Positions 50,454 to 59,619 of a DNA stretch of 64,000 bases are shown in pieces. The first letter of the stretch is position 1. Each line of letters starts with the position of its first letter. The DNA is from an uncultured Candidatus Melainabacteria bacterium (GTDB taxonomy: Bacteria > Cyanobacteriota > Vampirovibrionia > Gastranaerophilales > Gastranaerophilaceae). The notes below the pieces were generated by a model that had not been told where the DNA came from, did not search any database, and saw only the letters and a program-made list of their open reading frames with translations. The stretch spans positions 43,647 to 107,646 of the forward strand of contig CAKVLL010000003.1 of the NCBI GenBank assembly GCA_934757255.1. The letters are read 5' to 3'. The position numbers and the translations under genes were made by a program.

Positions 50454-51960
50454 AAATACTGTGTCCCGGATTTATGTCTGCTGCGTAATCTGAATTTAGT
50501 CTTGAACATCTTATCAAAGATTGTTGAGCAAGTTCATTATCCCCTTTTGCTCTCAATACAAGGCTAAGATAATAATAATATCTAAAATTATTTGCGTCAA
50601 TATAATAAGAATTATTTAGATACGTCGCAGCCATATTAAAGTTCTTATCTCTTATCGCCATATTAGCTAAACCAAGCCAAATATCATTGTTTGAAATATC
50701 AATTGATGCAACTCTAGGCATGAAATAATCAGATTTTTGAGGAAAAACTTGTAAAGAATTTACTAATAAATCTTCATCATATTGATTCTTTTTGAGCAAT
50801 TTTTCATAAATTTTCTTCGATTTTTTATCTTTTTCCATTGCTAAATATGTTTTTGCCATACCAACAGAAGGCTCTATATCTTTAGTAAGCTTCTTAGCAT
50901 GTTTATAATATTTTAAAGAGTCTTCATATTTTCTGTTATCATAGCTTACATCCGCTAATGTTAAAGATGCCAAATAGTTATTCTTGTCCTCTCTGAATGC
51001 GCGTGACGCAAATTCTTGTGCTTTTAACGGTTCTTCATTTTCATAATAAATTCTGCCTAACAATGAAAACACCAAAGGACTGTATTGTTTAGCGTGTAGA
51101 ACGGTTGATTGTAAAACTTTTGTCGCTAACAAGCTTTTTTCTTGTAAATGATAATAATATGCTAAATGATAATCCTTCAAAGCCTCTGCTTTTGCGGTTC
51201 TATAAAGCACATATTCTTCTATAGCTTTAACTTTTCTTTGAAAATCTACAGTTTTAAAATCAGCCTTTTTAATTTTTGCCAAAACCTTTAACGCTTGTGC
51301 TGATTTATTGGAATCTGCTAAAATTTTTGCTTTTAACGCTAAGTAATTAATATTTACATCATTTTCAACAAGTGCATTGTTGATGTATTTTAACGCAAGC
51401 GGTAAATTGTTAGATTTATAATAACCGAGCGCAATTAAATAATTTTTGTAATCGCTTTCTGACGCTTGGTTTGAGTTCAATAATTCTGACGTTGTTTCAA
51501 TCGCCATATTATTATACATTATGTTTGAATAAGCATCCGCCAAATATACAACGTCTTTTGGATTTACCATAGCTGACGGATAATAATACTTTTTGATATC
51601 GCTTACATAAGACGAAGTAAAGCCGTTATCATCAAGTTTTGCAATTAAAGCATCAGATAAGTCAAAAAAGCCGTATTCTGCCATTTTCATTCCATAAACA
51701 AGGAACACATAGTCGTCATGCGAAGCTCTTTGAATTAAATCATTAAAATCATCATAAGACGCTTTGACGTTACTTTGAGCAAAACGATTTTCTGCTGACG
51801 CAAATTTAGCTTTTACAAAGTTATCTTTAATCACCATATCCATATTTGCAACCGTTGTTTCAGCCTTGATTTTCAATGGTTTAACCGTTTCCGCCTGCGC
51901 AATTGCCGGAGTCGATAATATTAATGCTGTAATTAAAAACTCTTTTAATATCTTATTCAT
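50443..51960 (-). CDS. Exported TPR-repeat protein, 505 aa
   Basis: A signal peptide (ILKEFLITALILSTPAIAQA, cleavage after AQA) is followed by many TPR-type helical pairs (SLLGRIYYENEEPLKAQEFA, DVSYDNRKYEDSLKYYKHAK, NMAIRDKNFNMAATYLNNSY). It probably acts in the periplasm or on the outside as a protein-binding scaffold. It overlaps the HD-GYP gene by 8 bases and the regulator gene by 11, so it is part of this signalling operon and may bring the signal. Confidence 0.85.
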   Translation of the reverse strand: MNKILKEFLITALILSTPAIAQAETVKPLKIKAETTVANMDMVIKDNFVKAKFASAENRFAQSNVKASYDDFNDLIQRASHDDYVFLVYGMKMAEYGFFDLSDALIAKLDDNGFTSSYVSDIKKYYYPSAMVNPKDVVYLADAYSNIMYNNMAIETTSELLNSNQASESDYKNYLIALGYYKSNNLPLALKYINNALVENDVNINYLALKAKILADSNKSAQALKVLAKIKKADFKTVDFQRKVKAIEEYVLYRTAKAEALKDYHLAYYYHLQEKSLLATKVLQSTVLHAKQYSPLVFSLLGRIYYENEEPLKAQEFASRAFREDKNNYLASLTLADVSYDNRKYEDSLKYYKHAKKLTKDIEPSVGMAKTYLAMEKDKKSKKIYEKLLKKNQYDEDLLVNSLQVFPQKSDYFMPRVASIDISNNDIWLGLANMAIRDKNFNMAATYLNNSYYIDANNFRYYYYLSLVLRAKGDNELAQQSLIRCSRLNSDYAADINPGHSIYEE

Positions 51961-53620
51961 GCTCTGTATCTATACCTACATAGTATTTATTAAATACTTC
52001 TAACAACTTGTTACTACAATTATTTACTATTGAGTAATATAAATCAAGTAGGTTGTACTTGTCTAATGTTTCCATATCTTCATCTGATATAGTCAAATGA
52101 TTTTCAGTACAAAATACCTTTACAATTTTACTCAATTTTATTGCTAAAAATTTTTCAACGACAAGCGGATCAAAATGTGAGCCTGCGCCACTTTTAATAA
52201 TATCAATAACTTTTTCTATCGGCATTTTATCACGATAATGTCTTTTAGAAGTTATCGCGTCAAACACGTCTGACACAGCTAAAATTCTTCCGCCAAATGG
52301 AATCTCTTCACCTTTTAAGTGTCTGTAATAACCTGTTCCATCAAATTTTTCATGGTGAGAACAAGCAATTTCAGTAATTTGTTGAAAATCTTTTGACATG
52401 TGAATTTTTTCTAAAATATGATGCGTAATTTCCACGTGTTCTTGAATATGTTTATATTCTTCAGGTGTCAATTTACCTTCTTTTTGCAAAACAGAATCCC
52501 TGATACCGATTTTTCCGATATCATGCAATGCTGCCGCTTTTTCTAAAATGTACAAATCATTTTTTTCCATCCCGAATTCTTGTGCAATAAGAAAAGAAAA
52601 CATTTTTACTCGAGAAGAATGACCTGATGTAATTTTATCGCGCGCATCTATAGAGGTCGCAAGTGTTTCAATAAAGCTATCCAATACTACTTTTTGCTCT
52701 TCAAGCAATTTTCTTTGTTTTTCAAACAACTGAGCGTTTTCTAAAGATATACCCGCGCTTGATGCGATAGCTACAAGCAAATCCTCATCATCAGGCGTAA
52801 AATATTCGTCAAATTTGTTAATAACTTGAAATACGCCGATAATTTCTTGGTTAAAGTTTTTTATAGGAATACAAAGAATTGTTTTTGTTCTATACCCTGT
52901 TTTCTTATCTACGTCAGGATTAAAGCGCTTATCATTATAAGCATCTTTGATATTAATCGTTTCGCCGGTTTTAACTACATGGCCCGCAATACCCTTATCA
53001 GCAGGAATTCTTAATTCTTTTGTATCAAGTCCTGTTGCAACTTTTGAATAAAGCTCATTATTTTCTTTATCATAAAGGAAAATTGTGCACCTGTCAGCGT
53101 TCATCGCAGTTTTGGTTTCTTCTGCAATTGTTTTGATTAATAAATCAATATTTTTTTCAGCGGCTACCGCTTGACCAATATTAACAAGAGCAATTAGAGG
53201 GTCTTTTGTTTGGTTGTGGTTTGTGTAATGACTTACCGCAGGACATTTTAAAAGAGAGTTTAATTTTTCAAAGAAATCTGTTTTTTGGTTCTTGATAGAA
53301 AGTTTGCGTGCCTTATTATAATTTATTGCATATAAAGCTGTACTTTTTTCCGAGAAATTGATATACCCCAAAATCATTTCATGTAAAATTTTTGTTATCG
53401 GGTCGTTTGACTGCTCTACAAGAAAAGCTGTATCATTCATGAATTGATAAAAACAATTATAATCTTTTTTCAAAAAAGCACCTAAAGCCAAAAGCGTAAA
53501 ACAAACTGCTGTATCATCATGATAAATATCTTTATGTTTTTCTATTCGTTCTTTAACTTCATCATACTTATTATTAAGTATTTCAGACACTGACTCATAA
53601 ATGAAGTTTTCTAAAGTCAT
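51953..53620 (-). CDS. GAF and HD-GYP domain phosphodiesterase, 555 aa
   Basis: Residues 1-130 are helical. A GAF domain lies at ~145-300 (TAMNADRCTIFLYDKENNEL, IPADKGIAGHVVKTGETINI, TKTILCIPIKNFNQEIIGVF). An HD-GYP domain at ~320-490 has HDIGKIGI, the second His region ACSHHEKFDGTGYYRHLKGE and SDVFDAITSKRHYRDKMP. The GYP turn reads GYY, unlike the usual GYP. It should hydrolyse cyclic-di-GMP in response to a small molecule sensed by GAF. It is the first gene of the leftward five-gene operon. Confidence 0.9.
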   Translation of the reverse strand: MTLENFIYESVSEILNNKYDEVKERIEKHKDIYHDDTAVCFTLLALGAFLKKDYNCFYQFMNDTAFLVEQSNDPITKILHEMILGYINFSEKSTALYAINYNKARKLSIKNQKTDFFEKLNSLLKCPAVSHYTNHNQTKDPLIALVNIGQAVAAEKNIDLLIKTIAEETKTAMNADRCTIFLYDKENNELYSKVATGLDTKELRIPADKGIAGHVVKTGETINIKDAYNDKRFNPDVDKKTGYRTKTILCIPIKNFNQEIIGVFQVINKFDEYFTPDDEDLLVAIASSAGISLENAQLFEKQRKLLEEQKVVLDSFIETLATSIDARDKITSGHSSRVKMFSFLIAQEFGMEKNDLYILEKAAALHDIGKIGIRDSVLQKEGKLTPEEYKHIQEHVEITHHILEKIHMSKDFQQITEIACSHHEKFDGTGYYRHLKGEEIPFGGRILAVSDVFDAITSKRHYRDKMPIEKVIDIIKSGAGSHFDPLVVEKFLAIKLSKIVKVFCTENHLTISDEDMETLDKYNLLDLYYSIVNNCSNKLLEVFNKYYVGIDTEHE

Positions 53621-53713
53621 TCCAACCCTCTCTTGTTTATTCTATAATACTATAAAATGCTATATAAAAACAAGTCAGTCTTTATTATATAAATTATAAA
53701 TTTAAAGGGAGCT

Positions 53714-54397
53714 ATGAAATCTATTTCAATATTAATACCAGTTTATAATGAGAAGGATACACTTCTTGATATCTTAAAATTGATAGAAGAAGTTGATTTC
53801 GGATTGGAAAAAGAGATAATTCTAATAGATGATTGCTCAACAGACGGCACAAAAGAATTATACGATAAACTTCCTTATAAAATCATCTATCATTCAACAA
53901 ACAAAGGGAAAGGCGCTTCTTTGCAAACAGGAATAAAGGCTGCAACTGGAGATATAATTATTATTCAAGATGCTGATTTAGAATACAATCCTCATGACTA
54001 TATTGCTTTAGTTGAAATAATTAAAAATAATCAAGCGGATGTTGTCTATGGTTCAAGATTGGCAAATTCCTCTAATGATAAGAACTTTTTATTTTTAAGT
54101 TATATAGCTAATATAATACTTTCTTTTTTAACACGCATATTATTCAATACTAAGTTGACAGATATGGAAACTTGCTATAAAGCTTTTAAAGCCGATATTT
54201 TAAAAAATACAAAAATTAATGCTACTCGTTTTGAGTTTGAGCCAGAAATTACTGCAAAAATTCTTAAAAAAAATGTTCGTTTTAAAGAACTTCCAATAAC
54301 ATATAATGCGCGTGGTGCTAATTTAGGTAAAAAAATTACTTGGATAGATGGTTTACAAGCCATTTTGGCATTATTAAAATATCGCTTCTTTGATTAA
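53714..54397 (+). CDS. Family 2 glycosyltransferase, dolichyl-phosphate-mannose synthase-like
   Basis: The 227-aa protein begins SISILIPVYNEKDTLLDILK, followed by IILIDDCSTDGTKELY and GKGASLQTGIKAATGDIIII and QDADLEYNP, the nucleotide-sugar and metal site of GT2 enzymes. A hydrophobic stretch (FLFLSYIANIILSFLTRILF) may touch the membrane. It likely transfers a sugar to a lipid carrier such as undecaprenyl phosphate. AAAGGGAG precedes the start. Confidence 0.9.
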   Translation: MKSISILIPVYNEKDTLLDILKLIEEVDFGLEKEIILIDDCSTDGTKELYDKLPYKIIYHSTNKGKGASLQTGIKAATGDIIIIQDADLEYNPHDYIALVEIIKNNQADVVYGSRLANSSNDKNFLFLSYIANIILSFLTRILFNTKLTDMETCYKAFKADILKNTKINATRFEFEPEITAKILKKNVRFKELPITYNARGANLGKKITWIDGLQAILALLKYRFFD

Positions 54398-54516
54398 TTA
54401 ATCACATATTTTTTATATATTTTTTGTTAAGTTTTGTAACAAATATAATACCTTGTGAAATTGAATATTTTTTAAATACTTTATATATATGTAAGATTTA
54501 AAAAAGGTATAAGAAG

Positions 54517-54948
54517 ATGGCAAATACAGCAGCATTATTAGGAAATTTATTAAACGTAAACGCAGATTACAATTATTATGCTCAACAACAAATTTTTTGG
54601 AATGCAAAGTATGAAGCAAACAGCGCAAAACTTAGCAAACAAGTTAAGTATGAAGAAAAATGGGAAAGCGCGCTTGATTCAGCTATCGACAACACAAGAG
54701 ATTTGAAAATTGGTAATGTTACAGTTGCTTCTGGCAACCAAAATGAAATGTTAGCAGATGCTTATGCTCACGCTAAAGTTAAAGAATATCAAGAAGAATT
54801 ATCATTAGAATTAGCAGATTTAGATTTAGAATATGATACAATGAGAACAATGTATGATACTTTAATGCAAGAATTACAAGCTCAAAAAGACAGCGACAAA
54901 CAAGTTACTTCTACAGCAGCTCAAGATACTGGTTTATTACAATCATAA
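54517..54948 (+). CDS. Helical protein of unknown function, 143 aa
   Basis: Starts MANTAALLGNLLNVNADYNY, all helical, with two charged helices (KLSKQVKYEEKWESALDSAI, EYQEELSLELADLDLEYDTM) linked by a short polar loop, and a Thr/Ala/Gln-rich tail. No Cys, no membrane segment, no recognised family. Helical hairpin proteins of this length are sometimes secretion or adhesion components, but nothing here is diagnostic. A hairpin after it ends the transcript. Confidence 0.6.
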   Translation: MANTAALLGNLLNVNADYNYYAQQQIFWNAKYEANSAKLSKQVKYEEKWESALDSAIDNTRDLKIGNVTVASGNQNEMLADAYAHAKVKEYQEELSLELADLDLEYDTMRTMYDTLMQELQAQKDSDKQVTSTAAQDTGLLQS

Positions 54949-54979
54949 GATTAAGTCGAGGGTTCCGCCCTCCTTAATC
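54949..54979. terminator. Hairpin between convergent genes
   Basis: GATTAAG..GAGGG and CCCTC.CTTAATC pair around TTCCG. It spans the gap between the 143-aa gene and folD. It has no real T run, so it is likely a weak terminator or a processing hairpin. Confidence 0.55.
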
Positions 54980-55799
54980 AATAAACCTTTGAAGCATTGT
55001 ACATTAAAGAAGCTATGGTCATTGGACCAACCCCACCTGGAACCGGTGATATATAACCACAAGTTGGTGATACAAAATCGAAATCGACATCACCGGTCAG
55101 TTTGCAGTTGGCATCTCTAAAAATACCAACATCAACAATACAAGAATTTTTTTTAACCATCTTACATCTTACAATCTTTTTACCCACCGCAGATATAACA
55201 ATATCGGCGGTTTTTATTTTGTCTTGAATATCTTTCGTATAAGAATGGCACATGGTAACAGTTGCATTACGTTGTAATAGCATTTGTGCCACAGGTTTTC
55301 CAACAATATTAGAACGTCCAACTACAACGACTTCTTTACCTTCTATTGGAATATTATATTCATCTAAAAGCATCATAATTCCTTGCGGTGTTGCCGGATA
55401 AAAATAAGGTTCTAGACCTATAACCATTTTCCCTACATTCTCAGGAGTAAACCCATCAACATCTTTTTTAGGAGAAATCGCCAAAATAACTTTGTTTTTA
55501 TCAATATGTTTTGGGAGCGGTAACTGTACTAAAATTCCTGTTACATCAGAATCATTATTAAGCTTTTCAATTGTTGAAAGTAATTCTTCTTCAGAAGTAT
55601 CTGCACTCATTTCAATAACAGTAGATTTTATTCCAACCTTTTCAGCAGCTTTCTTTTTGTTGTTTACATAAATTTTGCTCGCAGGATTTTCGCCAACTAA
55701 AATCACCACAAGATGAGGTTGCTTGTCTAATTTAGCAACTCTTTCTTTAACGTGTTCTAAAAGTTTTAATGATAATGTTTTACCGTCTAAAATTATCAT
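54978..55799 (-). CDS. folD: Bifunctional methylenetetrahydrofolate dehydrogenase/cyclohydrolase
   Basis: The 273-aa protein has the FolD active site region (KIYVNNKKKAAEKVGI with the catalytic Tyr and Lys), QLPLPKHIDKNKV, VVGRSNIVGKPVAQML and PVPGGVGPMTIASLM, the signature sequence. It interconverts methylene-, methenyl- and formyl-tetrahydrofolate. Its start overlaps the stop of the CooC-like gene by 4 bases, so the two form an operon. Confidence 0.95.
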   Translation of the reverse strand: MIILDGKTLSLKLLEHVKERVAKLDKQPHLVVILVGENPASKIYVNNKKKAAEKVGIKSTVIEMSADTSEEELLSTIEKLNNDSDVTGILVQLPLPKHIDKNKVILAISPKKDVDGFTPENVGKMVIGLEPYFYPATPQGIMMLLDEYNIPIEGKEVVVVGRSNIVGKPVAQMLLQRNATVTMCHSYTKDIQDKIKTADIVISAVGKKIVRCKMVKKNSCIVDVGIFRDANCKLTGDVDFDFVSPTCGYISPVPGGVGPMTIASLMYNASKVY

Positions 55800-56548
55800 C
55801 TATTCTCCTGTGGCAAATTGAGTCTAAAATAGAACTGATTCAAAGCTTCTGAAACTATTTCAGATTTTCTATCAATAATTCCGGTTGCAAGCTTATCGTC
55901 GAAAGGTATACTTCCTAATACTTCTACATCAGCAACTTTAAGTTGTTCAGATATTGCATTCAAATCTTCATTCTTAACCTTGTTAATTATAACGCCCATC
56001 TGACCGCCAACAGCATATTTGGCTGAAAATTCGCTAATTCTTGTTGCTAGATGAATAGAATCTATAGTCGGATTTGCAATAACAAGAGTTAAATCGATAT
56101 TCGTATCAACAAGTTGGTTAAGATACTTCAAATCGAATTCGCAATCAAATAAAACAAAGTCATAACGCTCAATTAGTCTTTGGCAAGCATTATTAATCTG
56201 TTCTGTTATGGGACATCTGCAATCTTTAGCGCCTACAAACCATGAAACAATGATATCGACATTGTCGTTTAAGCTAACAATGATATCTTCAATTGCCCAT
56301 TCAACGTATTCATGTTTAGACATTCCTTCCGGAATACCGGTCTTGTACTCGTGCTTTCCACTTCTTATACCATAAATTGTATTTCTTATATCTAGTCCAA
56401 ATGAATGTCCGAGCTCACCTGTCAAATCGTTATCAAACAACAATATTGATTTTTCAGGGAAGTTTTTTTGTATCAAATCTAAAAAAGCTTTTGTTAAAGT
56501 TGTTTTTCCACTTCCGCTTTTTCCAGTTATTGCAATTTTTACTGTCAT
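55796..56548 (-). CDS. CooC/MinD-like P-loop ATPase, 250 aa
   Basis: It starts with a Walker A GKSGSGKTTLTKAFLDLI, has the aspartate of the deviant switch in FDNDLTGELGHSFGLD, and ADxx-type FDCEFDLKYL and VIINKVKN segments. This is the pattern of CooC-type nickel-insertion or MinD/ParA-like ATPases. A CysArgCys cluster (DCRCPIT) could bind metal. Coupling with folD suggests a link to one-carbon metabolism or cofactor metal insertion. No CO dehydrogenase gene is in the window. Confidence 0.75.
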   Translation of the reverse strand: MTVKIAITGKSGSGKTTLTKAFLDLIQKNFPEKSILLFDNDLTGELGHSFGLDIRNTIYGIRSGKHEYKTGIPEGMSKHEYVEWAIEDIIVSLNDNVDIIVSWFVGAKDCRCPITEQINNACQRLIERYDFVLFDCEFDLKYLNQLVDTNIDLTLVIANPTIDSIHLATRISEFSAKYAVGGQMGVIINKVKNEDLNAISEQLKVADVEVLGSIPFDDKLATGIIDRKSEIVSEALNQFYFRLNLPQENR

Positions 56549-56593
56549 AATACCTCTTTTAGTTTATATTAGCATAAACATAAAGAGAATATT

Positions 56594-57487
56594 TTATTTT
56601 TGTTCAAAGCTATTTAGAGCACGTCTTAAAACACCACAATTTCTTTTTAGTAATTCATTTGCATCTTCTTTTGATAAATTACATTTAATCATCACAATTG
56701 CAACTTTAACTTTCCAGTCACATTCAATAAGTGTTTTAAGCGCTGTTGATGCATTAGAATTTGCAATTTCTGCAACTATTCTAATAGCTCTATCTTTTAG
56801 CTTTTCATTCGTTGGCATTAAATCTATCATAAAGTTTTCATAAGTTTTGCCAATCTTAATCATAGCACCTGTTGAAAGCATATTTAATACCATTTTCTGA
56901 ACAGTACCTGCTTTCATACGACTAGAACCGGCAATCACCTCAGGACCTACTTCAACGCAAATCCCCAAACGCGCTTCTTCTAAAATTAGGGCGTTATGGT
57001 TACAAGTTAACGCAATTGTTTTACATCCGTTTTTTTCAGCCTGTCTTAATACACCTAAAAGATATTTTGGATTGCCGCTGGCAGAAATTGCTACACAGAC
57101 ATCTTTATCCGTTAAAATTTTTGCATCATTTTCACCTAATTCAAAATTATCTTCTGCGCCTTCTACAGCCGTTCGTATAGCTTTATCACCACCGGCAATT
57201 ATTCCAGTTACCATATCAAAAGGGACTCCAAATGTAGGAGGGCATTCAGAAGCGTCTAATATACCTATACGACCGGAAGTTCCCGCACCAAAATAGTACA
57301 ATTTGCCACCTTGAAGAAATTGTTTAGCTATCATATCAATAGCTTGTGCTATATTTTTAGTTTCATCTTCAATTGCCAAAGCAACAAGCTTGTCTTCTTC
57401 ATTAATTTTTCTGACTATATCAATCGTGGACAACAAGTCAATATCTTTTGTATTTTCGTTTCTAAACTCTGTAATAATTTCACTCAT
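56594..57487 (-). CDS. murQ: N-acetylmuramic acid 6-phosphate etherase
   Basis: The start MSEIITEFRNENTKDIDLLS at 57487 is preferred over a GTG 9 bases earlier. The SIS domain has YFGAGTSGRIGILDASECPP, ISASGNPKYLLGVLR and EVIAGSSRMKAGTVQKMVLN, the MurQ signature. It splits lactate off MurNAc-6-phosphate in cell wall recycling. No MurP or AnmK gene is near, so the rest of the pathway is elsewhere or absent. Confidence 0.94.
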   Translation of the reverse strand: MSEIITEFRNENTKDIDLLSTIDIVRKINEEDKLVALAIEDETKNIAQAIDMIAKQFLQGGKLYYFGAGTSGRIGILDASECPPTFGVPFDMVTGIIAGGDKAIRTAVEGAEDNFELGENDAKILTDKDVCVAISASGNPKYLLGVLRQAEKNGCKTIALTCNHNALILEEARLGICVEVGPEVIAGSSRMKAGTVQKMVLNMLSTGAMIKIGKTYENFMIDLMPTNEKLKDRAIRIVAEIANSNASTALKTLIECDWKVKVAIVMIKCNLSKEDANELLKRNCGVLRRALNSFEQK

Positions 57488-57509
57488 TAAGCACACACCT
57501 TTCTTTGGA

Positions 57510-57626
57510 GGGAATAAGGTAATAGGGCAATAAGGGAATAAGAGGTATTAAATTCTTAATTATACTTAATTAAGTAATCAAAATTTTAAATAACTTATTC
57601 CCTTATTGCCCTATTACCTTATTCCC
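57510..57626. repeat. MITE-like element, copy 1, perfect 33-bp inverted repeat
   Basis: 57510-57542 and 57594-57626 are exact reverse complements over 33 bases, built of GGGAATAAG/GTAATAG-type units, with a 51-base AT-rich centre. The DNA or RNA can form a long hairpin. It fills the gap between murQ and ribH. Copy 2 lies at 58885-59018 in the opposite orientation. Confidence 0.88.
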
Positions 57627-57632
57627 CTATAA

Positions 57633-58094
57633 TTATATTTTTCCCAACAAACTAACCATTTCGATTGCAGCCTTAGCGGCGTCAGAACCTTTGTTTCCGG
57701 ATTTTGTACCGGCTCTTTCAATTGCTTGTTCAATATTATCTGTTGTTAGAACACCAAATATTACTGGAATTTCAGTTTCAAGACCAACAGAAGCCACACC
57801 TTTAGAAACTTCTGCGCATACATAGTCATAATGCGAGGTTGAACCTTTGATAACAGTACCTAATGCAATAATGGCATTATATCTAGAAGTCTTAGCGCAT
57901 TTTTTTGCGACAAGTGGGATTTCAAATGCCCCTGGACACCATACTATATCAATATTATCTTCATTAACACCATGACGCTTTAGTTCATCAAGAGCTCCAG
58001 CAAGCAATTTTGAACATATAAACTCATTGAATCTAGATACAACTATACAAAACTTTTCATTTGTTACCGTTAATAAACCTTCTATCACAGACAT
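57633..58094 (-). CDS. ribH: 6,7-dimethyl-8-ribityllumazine synthase
   Basis: The 153-aa protein has VSRFNEFICSKLLAGALDEL, WCPGAFEIPLVAKK, GTVIKGSTSHYDYVCAEVSK with the catalytic His, and VIFGVLTTDNIEQAIERAG. This is the complete lumazine synthase pattern. It makes the riboflavin precursor and forms a shell-like multimer. The riboflavin operon partners are not in the window, so it stands alone here. Confidence 0.94.
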   Translation of the reverse strand: MSVIEGLLTVTNEKFCIVVSRFNEFICSKLLAGALDELKRHGVNEDNIDIVWCPGAFEIPLVAKKCAKTSRYNAIIALGTVIKGSTSHYDYVCAEVSKGVASVGLETEIPVIFGVLTTDNIEQAIERAGTKSGNKGSDAAKAAIEMVSLLGKI

Positions 58095-58262
58095 ATAACC
58101 TTCTCCTTCAAATATTATATATAAGATTATACACGATTTTTATAAAAAAATGTTATAACTTTAAGAGTTGTTACAATTTAATCCAACTTGATATTTTCGC
58201 TAATTTTTGGTTAAATTGAGTTTGTAGCTTAGTTTTGCTAAGTCTTTTTAAAGGAAACTAGA

Positions 58263-58880
58263 ATGAAAGTTTTATTATTAAACGGTAGTGCACATAAAGA
58301 AGGTTGCACATTTACAGCTTTAAACGAAGTTGCCAAAACACTTAATGAAAATGGTGTTGAAACCGAAATATTCCAGCTCGGCAATCCGGCGCTTAAAGAT
58401 TGCAGCGGTTGCGGTGCTTGCAGAAAATTAGGCAAGTGCGTTGTTGATGATGTAGTAAACGAGTTTGTCGAAAAAGCTAAAGAATGCGACGGATTTGTAT
58501 TCGGAACACCTGTTTATTACGCACATCCCTCCGGTAGAATTTTATCATTCCTAGATAGAGCCTTTTATTCAGGTAAAACAGCTTTCCAATTTAAACCGGC
58601 ATGCGCGATTGCTTCAGCCAGACGCGCCGGAACAACAGCAAGTTTTGATGTTCTTAACAAATATTTTACTATAAGCAACATGCCGGTAGTTTCTGCAAAT
58701 TATTGGAACAATATCCACGGATTCATTGCAGAAGATGCTAAACAAGATTTGGAAGGCTTACAAGTTATGAGGACATTAGGACGCAATATGGCTTGGTTGC
58801 TTAAATGTATCGAGCTTGGAAAAGAAAACGGAATTGACAGACCGGAGTTGGAAGAAAAGATTTTGACTAATTTTATATAA
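58263..58880 (+). CDS. NADPH-dependent FMN reductase / iron-sulfur flavoprotein-like
   Basis: The 205-aa flavodoxin-fold protein starts VLLLNGSAHKEGCTFTALNE, has DCSGCGACRKLGKCVVDDVV (four Cys, suited to an iron-sulfur cluster) and GTPVYYAHPSGRILSFLDRA. It binds FMN and moves electrons or reduces quinones or other substrates. It is divergent from ribH and ends 4 bases before repeat copy 2. Confidence 0.86.
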   Translation: MKVLLLNGSAHKEGCTFTALNEVAKTLNENGVETEIFQLGNPALKDCSGCGACRKLGKCVVDDVVNEFVEKAKECDGFVFGTPVYYAHPSGRILSFLDRAFYSGKTAFQFKPACAIASARRAGTTASFDVLNKYFTISNMPVVSANYWNNIHGFIAEDAKQDLEGLQVMRTLGRNMAWLLKCIELGKENGIDRPELEEKILTNFI

Positions 58881-58884
58881 ATAA

Positions 58885-59018
58885 GGGAATAAGGAGAATA
58901 AGGTAATAGGGAAATAAGTGGTTTAAAATTTAATAATTAAAATTACGATAATTGAACGAAGTATATAATAAAAAAATTAATACCTCTTATTCCCTTATTA
59001 CCCTATTACCTTATTCCC
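58885..59018. repeat. MITE-like element, copy 2, inverted repeat ends
   Basis: The right arm (58986-59018) is the reverse complement of the left arm of copy 1 with one change over 33 bases, and the match continues through AGGTATTAA inside. The left arm (58885-58918) is related but carries an insertion of AGAATAAGG-type sequence. The AT-rich centre also resembles copy 1. The two copies are opposite in orientation. Confidence 0.85.
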
Positions 59019-59040
59019 TGCAAGTTATTACTGAACCTCC

Positions 59041-59110
59041 CCTCACCCGAATTTCTAAGTTTCGCACTGCTCAACTTGAAATTCTACCCTCTCCCTCAAG
59101 GGGCGAGGGA
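59041..59110. repeat. Intergenic palindromic repeat, different family
   Basis: GAATTTC..AAGTT (59049-59062) and AACTT.GAAATTC (59073-59085) pair around TCGCACTGCTC, and CCCTCTCCCTC pairs with GGGGCGAGGG next to it (59087-59110). This G/C-rich palindrome differs clearly from its surroundings and precedes the Lrp-type gene. Palindromic repeats of similar look are common in many bacteria, so it may be a family member. Confidence 0.6.
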
Positions 59111-59136
59111 ACAAAATAATAAAAAAGGAAGATACA

Positions 59137-59619
59137 ATGCGAGAAGAACTACTACAACTAATAGAGAAAAACAGCAGACTTGGAATTAATGAAATTGCAG
59201 TTTTGCTGGGAAAAGAAGAAATTGAAGTTGCAAATGAAATTGCAAAGCTTGAATCAGATGGAATCATTTGCGGCTATCATACTTTGATAAACTGGGAAAA
59301 AACTTCTATAGAAAAAGTTACAGCCTTAATCGAAGTTAAAGTAACACCACAAAGAGGACAAGGTTTTGACTCTATTGCCGAAAGAATTTATAATTATCCG
59401 GAAGTTAGAGCGGTATACTTAATTTCAGGCGGTTATGATTTATTAGTAACATTAGAAGAAAAAAGCTTGAGAGAAATTGCAAACTTTGTATCAGATAAGC
59501 TTTCAACCCTTGATAGCGTTTTAAGCACAGCGACTCACTTTATCTTGAAAAAATACAAAGACCATGGAACAATTTTCGATAAAAAACATGAAGATGGAAG
59601 AGAGGTTATAACTCCATGA
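59137..59619 (+). CDS. Lrp/AsnC-family regulator, 160 aa
   Basis: An N-terminal HTH (IEKNSRLGINEIAVLLGKEE, then ANEIAKLESDGIICGYHTLI) is followed by a RAM ligand-binding domain (VTALIEVKVTPQRGQGFDSI, VRAVYLISGGYDLLVTLEEK). It overlaps the aminotransferase gene by 4 bases, so it probably controls that gene in response to an amino acid. The operon has two-gene organisation with a good GGAAGATAC binding site. Confidence 0.9.
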   Translation: MREELLQLIEKNSRLGINEIAVLLGKEEIEVANEIAKLESDGIICGYHTLINWEKTSIEKVTALIEVKVTPQRGQGFDSIAERIYNYPEVRAVYLISGGYDLLVTLEEKSLREIANFVSDKLSTLDSVLSTATHFILKKYKDHGTIFDKKHEDGREVITP

